A DNA stretch of 64,000 nucleotides from Glossina fuscipes (lineage: Eukaryota; Arthropoda; Insecta; Diptera; Glossinidae): the NCBI RefSeq assembly GCF_014805625.2, contig NW_023998423.1, forward strand, positions 1,382,277 through 1,446,276. Reading direction: 5' to 3'. Each line of letters starts with the position of its first letter. Position 1 is the stretch's first letter. The translations under genes and the position numbers were made by a program. The notes under the pieces are model-generated. The model had not been told where the DNA came from. It saw nothing but the letters and a program-made list of their open reading frames with translations, and ran no database searches. Below are positions 10,001 through 21,584 of the stretch, in pieces.

Positions 10001-12892
10001 AATTTTCTATCAACATTATATTTACTTTGTCGGATACCTGAAGGAGATCTTTGATTGTTGTAAACGGAATGACAAAACTAATCTACCTTCTCGTCATCAG
10101 ATATTGAATAAGGAAAACTAAAATTTGATAGCATTTGTTAACCTACCCATTAAAGTATAATCGAATCCGGGATCTGTACGCAATTCGTTCGCATTCGGAA
10201 ACATATCAATGTATTTGCAGCGTCCTACAGAGACAAAAAGATGTTTAAATATTAATTAAAGGAAGGAATATTAATACTTACTGTTGGGAATATAATCATA
10301 GCCATTCGCTTGTCTGCCTTTTTTGGGAGGCTTGGGTGGTACCAGTTGTAATATAACACGATCATCGTTTAGTACAAATGCCGGTAATCCTAGGTCACGC
10401 GCAAAGGGCCAAAATAGTTTCGGAACAAAGCGTTTCTCATTCCAACCTTCAAATATTGCAGCCTGAGCAGTTTCCGGTATGACAAAGTAGTAATGAGTGG
10501 AATTCACTAAAACTTTTTGTAAAGCTGTCCCAAAGACCCGAAGGCCTTGTATACTCCGTATGTCTAATGGATCTATGGGTATTGGCTTAGCTTCTATGGG
10601 ATCCAAATCATTACGCGCTTCGGTTGTAGAGAGAACAATAGATTGAAAAGCATTTTTGAATGCCTGAAATTCCGTTTCTTCGTTCCGCACCCAATGAGCA
10701 AACATACGTTTTCGGGCTGTTTCGGTAAAATTAACTAAAGGTTTATCTACGATCAGTGAACTGAATTCTTCTATAAAATCCAACTTTGAACAGTTCATTT
10801 TGGCTTCATGCAATGTACTAGGATTCTGATAGGCAATTGAGGTGAAGTTACGCACAACGTTGGCAGAAGGTAAAGCGTTTGGAGTGACTGTGAAACGGCA
10901 AAAACGCCACAGACCCGAGTGTGAAGACATGAAAAAGCGACGCGTTTCAGGTATAAAAATGCCTAAAAGTATAATTTTATAAGTAAAAATAATATTAAAT
11001 AGTCGTTGAGCACAGAGCATTTAAGCCATGACAAACGTCTGATTCAGCTCTGCCATTCCCAGTAATTCTTTAACATTTCATAAAATAGATAAATATTAAA
11101 AAAAGAGTTACATTTTGCATAAGAGAAAATGATAGATGTGCTTTAATGATTAAGTCCCATGTGAACTTTCACGTCTTCATGGCCTATTTCAGGTTTTTGC
11201 CTCCCTCTTTTTTTTAGGTTTCACTACAAATAACGATTTTAACTCGACTTTTCCTTCCCAAAAAATACGCTAACTTTACTTAATTAGTTTACATTTTTGG
11301 ACATGTCAACCTATTCAAGAACAAGAATAAAACAAACGTGACTACCACTACCGTATGGTAGTGTATATAAATAAACAAAGTTATTAAAGGAATTAAAGAA
11401 AGAATATAGATATGTGTGTTAAAAGTCCATAAGGAGCAAGGATCTGATATGCCCCCATACTTTACTACTATTATCGTTATAGTAAAGAAAAAACTTCTTT
11501 TAAAGATAGACTAGATGATTAGTCGAATCACTTTATATTGATATTCAGTTCTCTACGCAGAAGTCCATACGATTAGACGCTCCGAAAACGAGACTTGAGA
11601 AGGTCTCGCCATTCTTGAAGGTACGTATTTAATCGCAGGAATGTGTCCTTAATTGCATACTGGAGCAGTAGGTTTCTTAAGAACCCGTTGATGTGTTTCT
11701 GCGGTATGACTAAGGCGGATGCTTGCAAATGTTTTAATCTTGATTTTCTCAATTGATCGATTCGATATAGGGGTGAAATGAGATTAGGATTAACACGCGA
11801 ATAGTGTGCAGTGCGTCAATGTCGATTTTTTCCGTCAATTTTTTTCTAACATATCTTCGCGCCCCCGTTTCTGCCACAGTCGCATCCTAAAGAAATAGTC
11901 TTAGAAGCTTATACTTTACATTCGGCTGAGAGCTTAAGAGTTCTGGAGGCAGTCGGCACTATTCCTCTGAGAGCAAACCCATTCTGTCGACAATCAGTAT
12001 ATATATTTCAGGCTACAAAAACTCAATAACCATCGTAGAGCAAAGCGTCCATTCGAGGAGTCGGTTTGGTTTGGACTACTTACCATATAACGCCTTATTT
12101 TGAAAACATGTGATATTAATAAATGTAGGATGATGTATGGATGTATGGATGTGTGGATGGGTTAATGATACGCCCTTTACGCCGGCACATTTGCGGGAAC
12201 GCAGGCCCTGGCCGCATAGCGTCTTAAATTGGTACTGTCTGCTAAGAATGTTGCCATTTTTTGAAAGTGGTTCAAAATAATTTTTTTTCTATTAACTTTC
12301 TTTCCATCTAAAATAATGGTCAAGAAACCTCTATTTTTGGACTGTTACAGTGCCCTAGCACCTTAAGATGAGCAACAATTTTTTTTTTTTACTTTTTTAG
12401 ATTAAGAGAAGTCAGTATAGCAAGTGACACTTTGTTTCAGCGCTTTTGAGTACCTTTTGTTCTTTTGAGCAAGAATTGCTAACCCGATGAAAATCGAAGA
12501 AGCTTTCCTTTAGTTGTCATTCCACAAGGTTCATGTTTGATCATTAAGCTTCGTAATAAGTGTACGCAGGGAATTCATTTGTACAAATATTAAATGTTCG
12601 AAGTTAGCTACCGTATCTACTTAAGTTTACTTAGACTTACTAGTACAGCTTTCTCTGAGCGGTTTTTTTTTTTTGCTTACCACAATATTTGTTCATTAAA
12701 ATGCTTACCACCAGTCCCGGTTATAATAATCCAATGGTCAGTTGCTATCGCTACAATCCACATAAGCAGCGACAAAACCATTAAACATGAGCAAGAGAAA
12801 AGAACGCGTCGTTGAAACATGTACGCTTTCATTAAAGGACGTCGTGCCTCTTCACGGCCAATTGTCGAAGTGGATCCGTCTCCGTGGTGCAT
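7086..12892 (-). CDS. Stargazin/CACNG-like tetraspan protein with giant extracellular loop 1, 5 exons
   Basis: Four-TM protein of the claudin/PMP22/CACNG superfamily; vertebrate relatives are calcium-channel gamma subunits and AMPA-receptor auxiliary proteins at the plasma membrane. Exons: 12892-12709, 10962-10282, 10224-10147, 9759-9525, 7239-7086; all four joints are phase-consistent (443 aa). TM1 lies about 30-51. The superfamily loop-1 signature follows: W54, then [10 protein letters not shown] (74-83), and after a long insert [11 protein letters not shown], which resembles the vertebrate CKQIDHFPED. TM2 and TM3 are in exon 4 ([30 protein letters not shown]), TM4 in exon 5 ([18 protein letters not shown]). 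About 207 residues separate the two loop cysteines, where vertebrate stargazin has about ten. The insert carries four N-glycosylation sequons (N100, N118, N139, N215), supporting an extracellular position. The C-tail is short and has no PDZ ligand. Function in flies is inferred from family. Confidence 0.85.
7540..7760 (+). repeat. Dispersed repeat family A copy (intron 4 of the stargazin-like gene)
   Basis: It has GTCTGTCCGTCTGTCC, AATTTGGTACAGTGACTTG, CCAAGGACGAACACTATTG and CCCATATAACGTTCTATT, colinear with copies at 30.4 and 49.2 kb. The ORFs at 7540-7722 (minus) and 7606-7848 (plus) fall in it and are not genes. Confidence 0.7.
8100..8194. other. Cluster of three consecutive inverted repeats (structured element)
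   Basis: Hairpin 1 has arms 8100-8106 and 8108-8114. Hairpin 2 pairs GACGC with GCGTC around 8136-8153. Hairpin 3 is a perfect 14-bp stem, 8157-8170 with 8181-8194, around a 10-nt loop. It lies inside intron 4 of the stargazin-like gene. It could be a small transposon remnant or a structured RNA; I recognise no RNA family. Confidence 0.6.
8785..9000 (+). repeat. 3' part of dispersed repeat family A
   Basis: It resembles 49433-49660: both run through ATTTTTTGAA-CC, TTTCCATATTTC-like, TGAAAAT-CGTG-ATAATA and TTGACA blocks in the same order. This suggests that some family A members extend beyond 500 bp. Confidence 0.4.
9082..9305 (-). pseudogene. Broken duplicate of BOP1 exon 5
   Basis: This segment aligns with 3621-3854: the whole last BOP1 exon plus about 48 nt of intron 4, including the acceptor, and some sequence past the stop. 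Differences seen: an 18-nt in-frame deletion removing RDVFGA, a change near the acceptor, and a premature TGA where the parent has Pro-Trp of the last WD repeat. The retained intron sequence and absent poly(A) tail point to DNA-level duplication, not retroposition. It sits in intron 4 of the stargazin-like gene, about 5.4 kb from the parent, in the same orientation. Confidence 0.9.
12040..12115 (+). repeat. Dispersed repeat family A fragment
   Basis: Short piece with GGTTTGGACTACTTACC followed by ATATAACGCCTTATTTTG, the 3' portion of family A. It lies in intron 1 of the stargazin-like gene. Confidence 0.5.
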
Positions 12893-13084
12893 ATTGATCT
12901 ATTTATTAACTATTTGTTGTTTTTGAAAAAAAATTTTGTTTTTTTAATTTTCAAACACTTATGTTCTTTATTTACTTTTTAGCAAGAAAAATTCTTAAAT
13001 AATTCTCCAAATTACTATTTAAATAAAAAAAAAGAACAAATTAAAACACAAAAGTGCGCCACGGCACACGTTTAAATACCCTAT

Positions 13085-13335
13085 TTTGCCCTACACGTAT
13101 TCATGTAATGAGCTTTTAAGTTAAGCAATCGAAAATGGGGCCTGATCCGAAGCATTTTTAAGGATCTTCTGAAAGTTGAACACAAGAATCCAAGACGGAC
13201 AGACAAGTTTATATCATATCACAAAGCGGTTCTGAATCGATGGCGGGTCTATCCTAAGCACTTCTGGGTTTGACCTACATCCGCACAAACGGAGTATACA
13301 CTTGTACAACAAGCGGTGTGGGGTATCAAAGAAAG
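13085..13335 (-). repeat. Dispersed repeat family A copy, inverted
   Basis: Read on the minus strand it gives TACCCCACACCGCTTG, TTGTGCGGATGTAG, a Cys/Thr-free pyrimidine block ACTTGTCTGTCCGTCTTG and TCTTGTGTTCAAC, in the usual family A order. Confidence 0.5.
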
Positions 13336-14671
13336 TTCAATATATTCGCACACATCTTTAGCACACTGCGCTTTTCAACGGTTCGCCTGCAAACAAACAT
13401 TTTCATTTCCGTATACCACCAACTAAGCTGAAATTGCATACTGCAGATAATTTCAAATTGTTTATGTTGTGTGAAGATTAGGTAGATCTATATCTATAGA
13501 TCTTGGGCAAACGAAATATACAAAGAATTAGTTACGACCATCTGTTTGGCTGTAATATGCGTTACGCTTTTTTGAAATTTTATGAAAATGTCGTAGAGAT
13601 GGGTAAGGAGGACAGGTCATATGAAGCTTTACGCATTTGTTTTTTTTTTTTTTTTTTTGCATCAAACACATACTCTATACGATGAGATCTATAATGGGGG
13701 CAATTAAGTTAAGCTGACATCTCTGAGAAGATTTTGGATGCCATCCAATCGTTTTAGCATTATTAACATTTTTGCGTCCTAATTGTCTATTACTAACTCC
13801 TGAATTAACTTGCTTTTCCAAGGCGTAAGAGGAGAAAATTTAATTAGTCAGAAGACGAAACATTGAATATTTGAAAGAAAATATGAAAACATTTAATCAT
13901 TTTAAATAATAGGTGGAATCTGGTTGTTCCAAAAATAGTCAGCTAGAAGAGTGCTGTGACGCACTAGTGGTTCTGGTTAGAAAAGGCAGTAGTCATAAAA
14001 TGTCGTCGACGTAAACGTAGGCTTCACAAAATAGGCGCGACTTCATGCTCATCAAATTATGTAATTTTAATTATTAATGATGTCATTGGATTCCAAGAGG
14101 CCCACTTAGCTAAGAACAATTTCAAGTTAAAAGTCATTGTCTTGAGTAACATGTTTTACAAGGAAATACGCTGTCGACACTTAGTAGTTATAGGAGGGGG
14201 AAGGATTAAAATATCTTACTGACTGAAAATACACACAATCTAGTTCGTCTTAGTTAGTCATATATTTCGCTTCTTTTGTCGGAAAAGAATTGCGAAGGTG
14301 GATTGGCGAACGATCAGAAGGTACGCGTTAGGTAAGAGCAAACCGAACGTGGATATTATCATGAATCGAACAATGTATTGCACATTTCCCTCGCTTCCAT
14401 ATTTATTTTCGCTTTTTTTCAGCGGACTTGGGAAATATTACTAAGGGAAGATAGTCGGCTGTATTGCTTCCACCACAGAATACTATTTGCAGAAAAATGA
14501 AAAAGCGCGTTTTTCAGTTAAGTAATTTTGGTTTGATTTTTAGATAATTTTAGTTCGATATTTATATATAGGTAGAAAGATATCCGCTTTTTATCCAAAC
14601 ATTTCTTTTTCTAAATTTTAGCTTCTACTATAAATATCCGAAGACGAAATATGAAAACATATTTCAAAAAT

Positions 14672-14672
<1 letters not shown>

Positions 14673-14718
<46 letters not shown>
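14673..14718 (+). repeat. Poly(T) run of about 46 nt
   Basis: Uninterrupted T run, one of the longest homopolymers in the window. It could be the tail of a minus-strand retroposon, although no recognisable element body adjoins it. The exact length is unreliable in any assembly. Confidence 0.8.
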
Positions 14719-14722
<4 letters not shown>

Positions 14723-15223
14723 ATTCCAAATACCTTAACGGACTGAAACATTTTGCGATCGTGATATCGACAAGAATATTCACTTTCCTGTCACAAGACT
14801 GATTTCCTCGTTAAATGAAAATATGCGCTCGCACAGTTAGACAGATGGCTGTGCTGTGCAAAATGCCGGGGATTTTCTGTTTTTCCTGTGTTTTTTGTTG
14901 AACGAAACTGTAGAACATTTTTTTTTTATTTTGCGATTTCTGTGTGTGTTACCAAATTGAAGGAGGTATACTAGGCTTGTTATTTCGTTCATAGGAACTA
15001 AAAACCCTATACATGTACATATATATATATATATATACACCTTATATGCGTACATAGGTATATATACATTATTATTTATACATATATAAATATAAGAGAA
15101 ATATATATATATTCTACATGCATGTGCGTACGTTTGTGTGTATGCCTGTGTATGTGAATAGACAGCCAAATCGATGGGTATAAGCAAATCAATTCCAAAT
15201 AGCAAAAATCTATACAAATTATC

Positions 15224-15300
15224 CGCAAGAGTGGCCCATTAGGTAAAGGATCGTGTCTAACAAGTCAATGGCGGATTCCAATCTCAGGTGCGGTTTGGCT
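15224..15300 (+). repeat. tRNA-derived SINE head (diverged copy)
   Basis: GAGTGGCCCATTAGGTAAAGG resembles a pol III A box region, followed by AACAAGTCAATGGCGGATTC and AATCTCAGGTGCGG in the B-box position. The order matches the better copies at 30058 and 52315. Confidence 0.45.
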
Positions 15301-15749
15301 TTCAATACGGACGAGCATATGATCTAAGTTATCCGGCAACCTTCAAAGCCATACTTTTGTAGGATTATTTACAAAATATTATATAGGGCTTTACGCCCTA
15401 AACACCATGAACAGATCCATGGTGCATAGTGTGCAATATGGTTTTTAGTTCAGCAAAGCACGCAAACACGTCGAATTTAATTCTATTTGCAAAGTTGGTT
15501 TATGATGCCTTATGCAAATCCATTAACCAGCTAACTGTGTTTGACGAATATATACGTCATGACCTGTCCATCCAACCTTGTCGGAATTCCTCATAAAATT
15601 TTATCATTATAAATAATGTGCTGTACAAAATATTTTTGCCATTTTGTCAAGTTGTTTCATTACAACCTAATTTCATATTAGTCGCACTCTGTATTTGAGT
15701 TCAGCATGCGAGTATGTCGCTAAAGAGGTCGGCACATTTAACTTGTTAA

Positions 15750-15751
15750 GA

Positions 15752-15784
<33 letters not shown>
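15750..15784 (+). repeat. (GA)n microsatellite
   Basis: About 17 GA dinucleotides with one GGG interruption. Purine tracts of this kind bind GAGA factor in flies; no specific role is shown. Confidence 0.85.
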
Positions 15785-15787
<3 letters not shown>

Positions 15788-17924
15788 GACTATCAAGACA
15801 TGCCCCTAAAATCGTTAACAAAATGATACTGACAGATTCGAAGATCAAAGTGTTTTTCTATTTACACCTATTCTCGCTTGCAATGATGGATATCTAAGAT
15901 TCGTCCCAAGTCGAATATAAATTTATTTTTATTTTTTTGTTGTTGCTGTTGTTGTTCTGTGTTATGCTTGTCTAAAAAAGCAAAGGCGCAACTAGAAAAG
16001 CACGCTGCGGCCGACGACAAATGTATTTTTGAAAAAAAATCCGGACACAACAAGAGTAACAGCAAAAGTTTTACTTATAAATAATAAAAATAAAAGCAAC
16101 AACACGAACAACAATAGCAGATATATTAAAATATAGGTAAAAAGTAGTCGTTTTTTACGTTTACTCTAAATTATCCGAAGAACTGTTGACAGTATTCCTT
16201 CCGCCTACAAAAAAATTCAAATCAAATGGAAGAAGAATTTTTTATGCTTTTTTTCGGTAAAAAGTTGATTAATTTTTGTTCTTTTATTTTCGTGTTTCTT
16301 TCTACAGTATTTTTTAAATTTTTATTAAGTAAATTTTGTTTGAGGTTCAATTAAAACAAAAACACAATATTCTATATCATTTTTTTGTTGTTGTCTTTTT
16401 AGTCAAATAACCAAAATAAATGCTTTCATAATTAATAATTTATACAAATCATTTATTTTTATTTTGTATTTTTTTTTGTCATCTTTTCTTTTGTCATTTT
16501 TTTTTTTTTTTTAGAATTTATTTTTTAAATAATTATTTATTTTATTTTAATCCAGTGTTTATGTTAACATTTGTTGTTCGCCGTTTTAATGATCCATATA
16601 AATATCTCATAAAGATTAGTCGTTAATTATGCAATTAATTACAATATTTTAATTATTAATATTTTAAATAGTTTCCCATTTTTCAATTACTTGCTTTTCG
16701 TAATGAAAGATGTATACTTTATTCATTTTTCGTTTGTAACTTTTTCATCTATAGAGTGTGTGCGACGCGTTATGGCATTCATGTGTGCCTGATTATTTTC
16801 AACGGTCTGTTAAACGTGACTTTTTCTAAACATTTTTCAAAAATGTTAATTTTTTTTATTTTACAAAAAGAAAATATTCTTTTTTTTCGATTTTTTCTCG
16901 GTATCACTCACGCTCGCATTTTCTATTAATCTTGAATTGTTTCAGTTCTTGCTAAAAACTAATTGAAAGATGCTTCATAGTACAGCTAGTAGACCGCCGC
17001 CGAAAAAAACAAAAAAAAATTACCACAAATATCCTCAGAGCGTAATAAAAAGATCGCTGATTGCTGTTGATCGCATGCTGTCGAAGAGCATGCATGACAA
17101 ACAGTTGGTTGTAATAATTATCTCACCCAACCACACGTATACGCATCCAAATTAATTTTTTGCAAATTTTGCTCTTTTATAATATAAGAGTGCATCTCTC
17201 TCTCTACGTCGGTATTTTTCTTTTGGTTTCTTTCTCTTTATTTTTAAAGAATCGCATGGTTTTTAGAATTTTCCTTCAACGATGTAACATCTCTAAAATT
17301 TATTTTCTATTTTTCTTTTTATGCTATTTCCGTTTGTTTGTTTTTATTACACATTTCTGGGAGTCTAGCGACGGGTAGATTTTTTATTATCTATACGAGG
17401 TATTCATATTCACGTGCTTTCTTTGCCATATCAATGAAGAACAAATAGTCTGTAATGCATTTTTATTTCGCTGTTACAGATATTCGCACAACCATTGAAA
17501 AATACATAAATGATGGGCTCTTTAGATATGAATTTAGATGAATTCTCATAATTTTAAGAAGAGTTGTTGGTCTGATAAGAGAGTATGTATTGAGAAGTGC
17601 TTTTGTAATAACAAATAAATGGTCAGAGTTTAAAGGAACAGAGCTCGGAGGATAATATCGAGAATAATACTAAAAGAAATCTGTTGCTTTACATAGATGG
17701 AAAGCGAGGAAAGGCAACGCGTCCTCAAATCAAATGTTCTGAGTATAAAAATTCTTCTTTCTGTATACTTGTGGACGTTCAAATTTATATATAATTTGCC
17801 CGCTCTGAGTTCGCGTTGGCTTATTGTTTTAATTTGTGGTTCTTTTGGCGCTTGAACTTCATTGTCGTTACAAATCTACTAGAAGGCGAGCTTTCTTTGC
17901 TGCCTTGCTAATCGAAGGTTTTTG

Positions 17925-18115
17925 TACTCTACACCATTTGTGGTCCAAAGATATGTTAAGTTTGTGCGCAAAAAGAACTTCATGTGAACTCAGCTCTTAG
18001 TCCATCGGAAATCTTGTCCGCCCTGGATCTTTTACACATTACAGGATGCATTATTTGCGGTATTTTGACGTAATTTGATGCACCGACATTTTTTGGCGTA
18101 AGGAGCAGAATAACA
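17925..18115 (+). repeat. Dispersed repeat family A copy
   Basis: Starts CTCTACACCATTTGTGGTCC, followed by TTAAGTTTGTGCGC, and ends with GGTATTTTGACG, TAATTTGATGCAC and TTTTTTGGC, as in other copies. Confidence 0.55.
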
Positions 18116-19429
18116 GAGTTGCTTTCAATAAATATTTCCCATCCTCTCCCACCATCCTGTTAAAAACAAATATTTCCGACCATTCTATTAAAGTGATTAA
18201 AATATACTTGCCTCAGTTATCAGCATCAAATAATCAGAAAAATACTGATTGAAAAGCTAAATAATGAAAATATTACAGTAACTTACGTACATTGCACCCA
18301 CAGTCGAGAGAAACAAGATGTAAATGTACACTGTCTTGTTCCCTAAACCAGCCAAAATACTTCTCAGGATATACTGTGTCTGTGTATTTTGTCAGCACGA
18401 GACCTTCGGTTAAATCCGTCCTTCAATCCATCTGTTCTCTGTTGTCGAAATTCTTCGAAAAATTTAATAAACGTTATGATAAAACTAGTGCACCCATAAC
18501 CATTGACGAGCGATACAAAAATAAACAATGTTTAAAAATGCATTTAAGCACTTTCACACAAAATTTTTTCAAATAAAAGAAAAAAAATTGCAAAAACACA
18601 AATTGTTTACATATGTTTTTATAGTCATCATCACAAAACATATACTAAATATGTCATCGCATAAGTAACTCGTAACTCGTAGGTTGGTCGTACATTTTCT
18701 CACGCAGCATAAGATTCTCGATGAATATGTTATGACACATGAACTTATTCATTATTGCCAAGTGATAATCACATTTGGATTTGGAGATAAGATTCGCTCT
18801 AAGGGACATCTTAATATTGATAAATAGTCAGTCGTGCCTGTAATAAAACAATGGCTGAAGAATATAAAAGAGACCTGACACTTGCCCGTAGGTTTTGCGC
18901 GAATTTCCATGAAATTAGTTTAAAGGAAGCCTTTTGTGTAAAAAAGTATCATTGAATGTGGGACTGACGTTATATTCCGGCAATCAAAATAACAAGATCA
19001 CAATCACAGAATGTTCATTAGTTCAGTTTATAGCGTATATTATACCACGACTAAGAATTATTTTGTCAACTGCGTAGGCGATGGGTTTTAAAAAAATTGC
19101 TTCAAACTCAAATAATGTTTGTGTTTTGCTATTAATTTTTTTTATAATTGTTGAGAGATGTGCATGCATATTGCGTATATCAAGTAGCCATAGGCAACCG
19201 CGCATCGATCACCAAGCTATTTGTGGACAGTTGAAGGCCATCCATAGATGATGATCTTAATAACTGTACTATTCTGTTTATATGATTAAGAAAGATCTTG
19301 TTCCTTTAATCACTTCTTCAAGAGCCGATGTTGGCAAAATCATCGTTGGGTCAACTTCGACCTATATATCAGAAAGAAGTCATTCATGTACCTACATTGC
19401 TAAAAAGAAATCCGAATTCTTGTACTTAG

Positions 19430-19945
19430 TTATACCACACACCACATGTGGTCCAGGGATGTATAAAGTTTGTGAGGATGTACTTAAGGTAAACCTTATC
19501 TTATCTCTTTTATTTATGTATACTGCAAGTTACACACAAGAAAACAAGGCGGTCAGGCGGATAGATTCAGAAGCACTTTCTGAATCGTTAAAACTTGTCT
19601 TTCTGTCCGCCCGTCTTGTTTTTTAGTGCTTGACAGTGCTATTGTTTACATACCGTTATTTTTGGATGAAATTCGTTAGACTGGCGAGCTTGTGTTCAAT
19701 GACGAAACCTGTTGAACATGTATGTTAATTGTTATACATGTGCTTGTGCACAAATAAAATTATTTATATGTGCAATGAAATTTGCTGGATAAATGATGCT
19801 CTCATGTTGCAAAAAACATGGTTCGGATCCGACTACTTTTCGAACACTTCCTATAAAACATCTGATTTCGAAAAGTCGTCACATGAATATATACAGAGCG
19901 GAATTTTATGATGGACCGTGGCCATCTACAGCGCTTATAATTATA
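19430..19945 (+). repeat. Dispersed repeat family A copy
   Basis: Contains TATACCACACACCACATGTG, AAAGTTTGTGAGGATGTAC, GATTCAGAAGCACTTTCTG, CTTTCTGTCCGCCCGTC, a 150-bp interruption, then GGTTCGGATCCGACTAC and TGGACCGTGGCC. The overlapping ORFs here are repeat noise. Confidence 0.6.
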
Positions 19946-21584
19946 TTTGCACTCTTTATAACAGACGGGGGACGACAAGCTGAATTTTCGTAGATGTAAG
20001 TTATTATGTAAAGGATTGTTAGCTACGATTGACAAATTAACGCAAAATTTCTTAAATAACTTTTTAGCAACAAAGAAGACTCTGTTAAGAACAAAATATC
20101 AGTCTGTTTAAGCTAAGAGAAAGCACAAACCGATTCAGACATGCCGAGTAAAGTAATGACGTTTAAGATTACATGCTCATTGCTCATGAGCTGACTATCT
20201 CTGACATAAATGTGCACATTAACGTTTTATGCGAACGCATTAATAATTTTCAATGTATTTATTGGTTAATAAATAAAGACTTTATTAAATATAAGATAAA
20301 TTAAGTAGTTCTCAATTTTCTAGTGATAGGAAACTCAGCTGTTGTAGATCAAAATTATGCTATTTCCATAGAGACCCAATCAATGAATCGAAATTGTAAA
20401 CTGAAATTTTGATAATTTCTTTTTTTCTGATTTTTCTTTACGATTAGTTGTTGTTTTCGTTGTTGTTTCTTAGTATGCAGACACCTTGTCGTTTTTCTTA
20501 GCTATCTCGTTCGTTCAATTAAAATATTTCATAATGAAATCTCATTTCTTGTAATCCGGGCAAAGACACCAAGAACCACTTGTTGAAATCGTTTTTTTCT
20601 TTTTGGCAAACAGACCTACTTACATATTTCGTTGTTGATTGTTGTTCATAATTGCCGATTGAAAATAATTTCTTTTGTAATTGCCTGAGAGTTTTCGTGC
20701 TTGAGAGCTTTTGCGGTCTTCTTTTCTTTTCGGATGAGGAGTGAGTGTTGACTGCTTGCCAAAAATTTTAAATATTGAAATACGAAATAATGCCAGAAAT
20801 ATGTAATTAAGTAATTTGTTCGATTTTACATTAATAAGAATTCATTTAATAGGCTTTGCTGCTCTGCAACATAGGTATTATAAACGAGACAGAAATAAAG
20901 TACAATGAATTTTTCTTAATTATAAGCCACTTGATTAAACAGGCTTTCACCTTTCAATCTCTTTAAAAAAAAACTATATCAATGGAATAGATGTCACGAA
21001 ATTATGAAACCGTTCTTAAATCTTCAGCAGTAGTTTAGCTTAAACTCAATGCTTTAATTTCATTTGTTTTAAAACTGATCTGATCAATAATGTCAACTGT
21101 CCAAGACTTAAGTCAAAGTGCCAAAGTTTATACGTGTACAACAATTGGCGCGTTCGCACGCAACGCATTTGAATTAGAAATGAATTCCTCTCTTTTTTTA
21201 AAAACAAATATGCAAATAATGTTTAATGCAAAGAAATGGTTTATTACAAATACGAACTTTTTGAACACTCTAAGAAATTCTTTCGCAAAATCATTCCGCT
21301 TAAAAGAGGTAGCAAATTCTCATTTAGCAGAATTGTTTAGGTATTTTTCCACCGCTTATTCTCATTTAGCGGAATTGTTTTGTCATCCAAGGAAGTATCA
21401 ATCGTTATCTGCAATAAAAGGCTAAACTTTTTTCCACCCCACTTCCTCTTTTTAAATTTGCAAAAAACCCACTCTTTTCACTTGATTTATTTCCCACAAA
21501 TATTTTTCTATAACACTATGAACAGAAATAAAATTTTCCTTTTTAATGTGTACGAGCAGAAGTAAGTGTATAAGCTTTTATTAA

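Larger units (their letters stand above)
12893..21584. other. 8.7 kb non-coding, repeat-rich intergenic region
   Basis: I find no exon that I can defend. It contains family A copies (13085-13335, 17925-18115, 19430-19945), a tRNA-derived SINE head (15224-15300), a 46-nt T run, a GA microsatellite and TA-rich tracts at 15015-15120. Very AT-rich sequence at 16080-16900 and 20390-20660 has many TAATTA-like cores. Upstream exons or enhancers of the stargazin-like gene could be here. Confidence 0.5.

Noticed and set aside
14837..15217. 126-codon minus-strand ORF
   Set aside because: It is built from TA/GT microsatellite sequence, with Tyr/Ile/Cys-rich low complexity and no splice or family support.
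18292..18355. Possible minus-strand exon ending at a perfect GTAAGT donor (GLGNKTVYIYILFLSTVG)
   Set aside because: No acceptable acceptor or start codon precedes it in that frame before a stop. At most it is a non-coding 5' exon.
21090..21425. 111-codon plus-strand ORF
   Set aside because: Its only pattern is a repeated SHLAELF from a 23-nt imperfect DNA repeat. No recognised domain, and it lies in intergenic DNA past ataxin-10.
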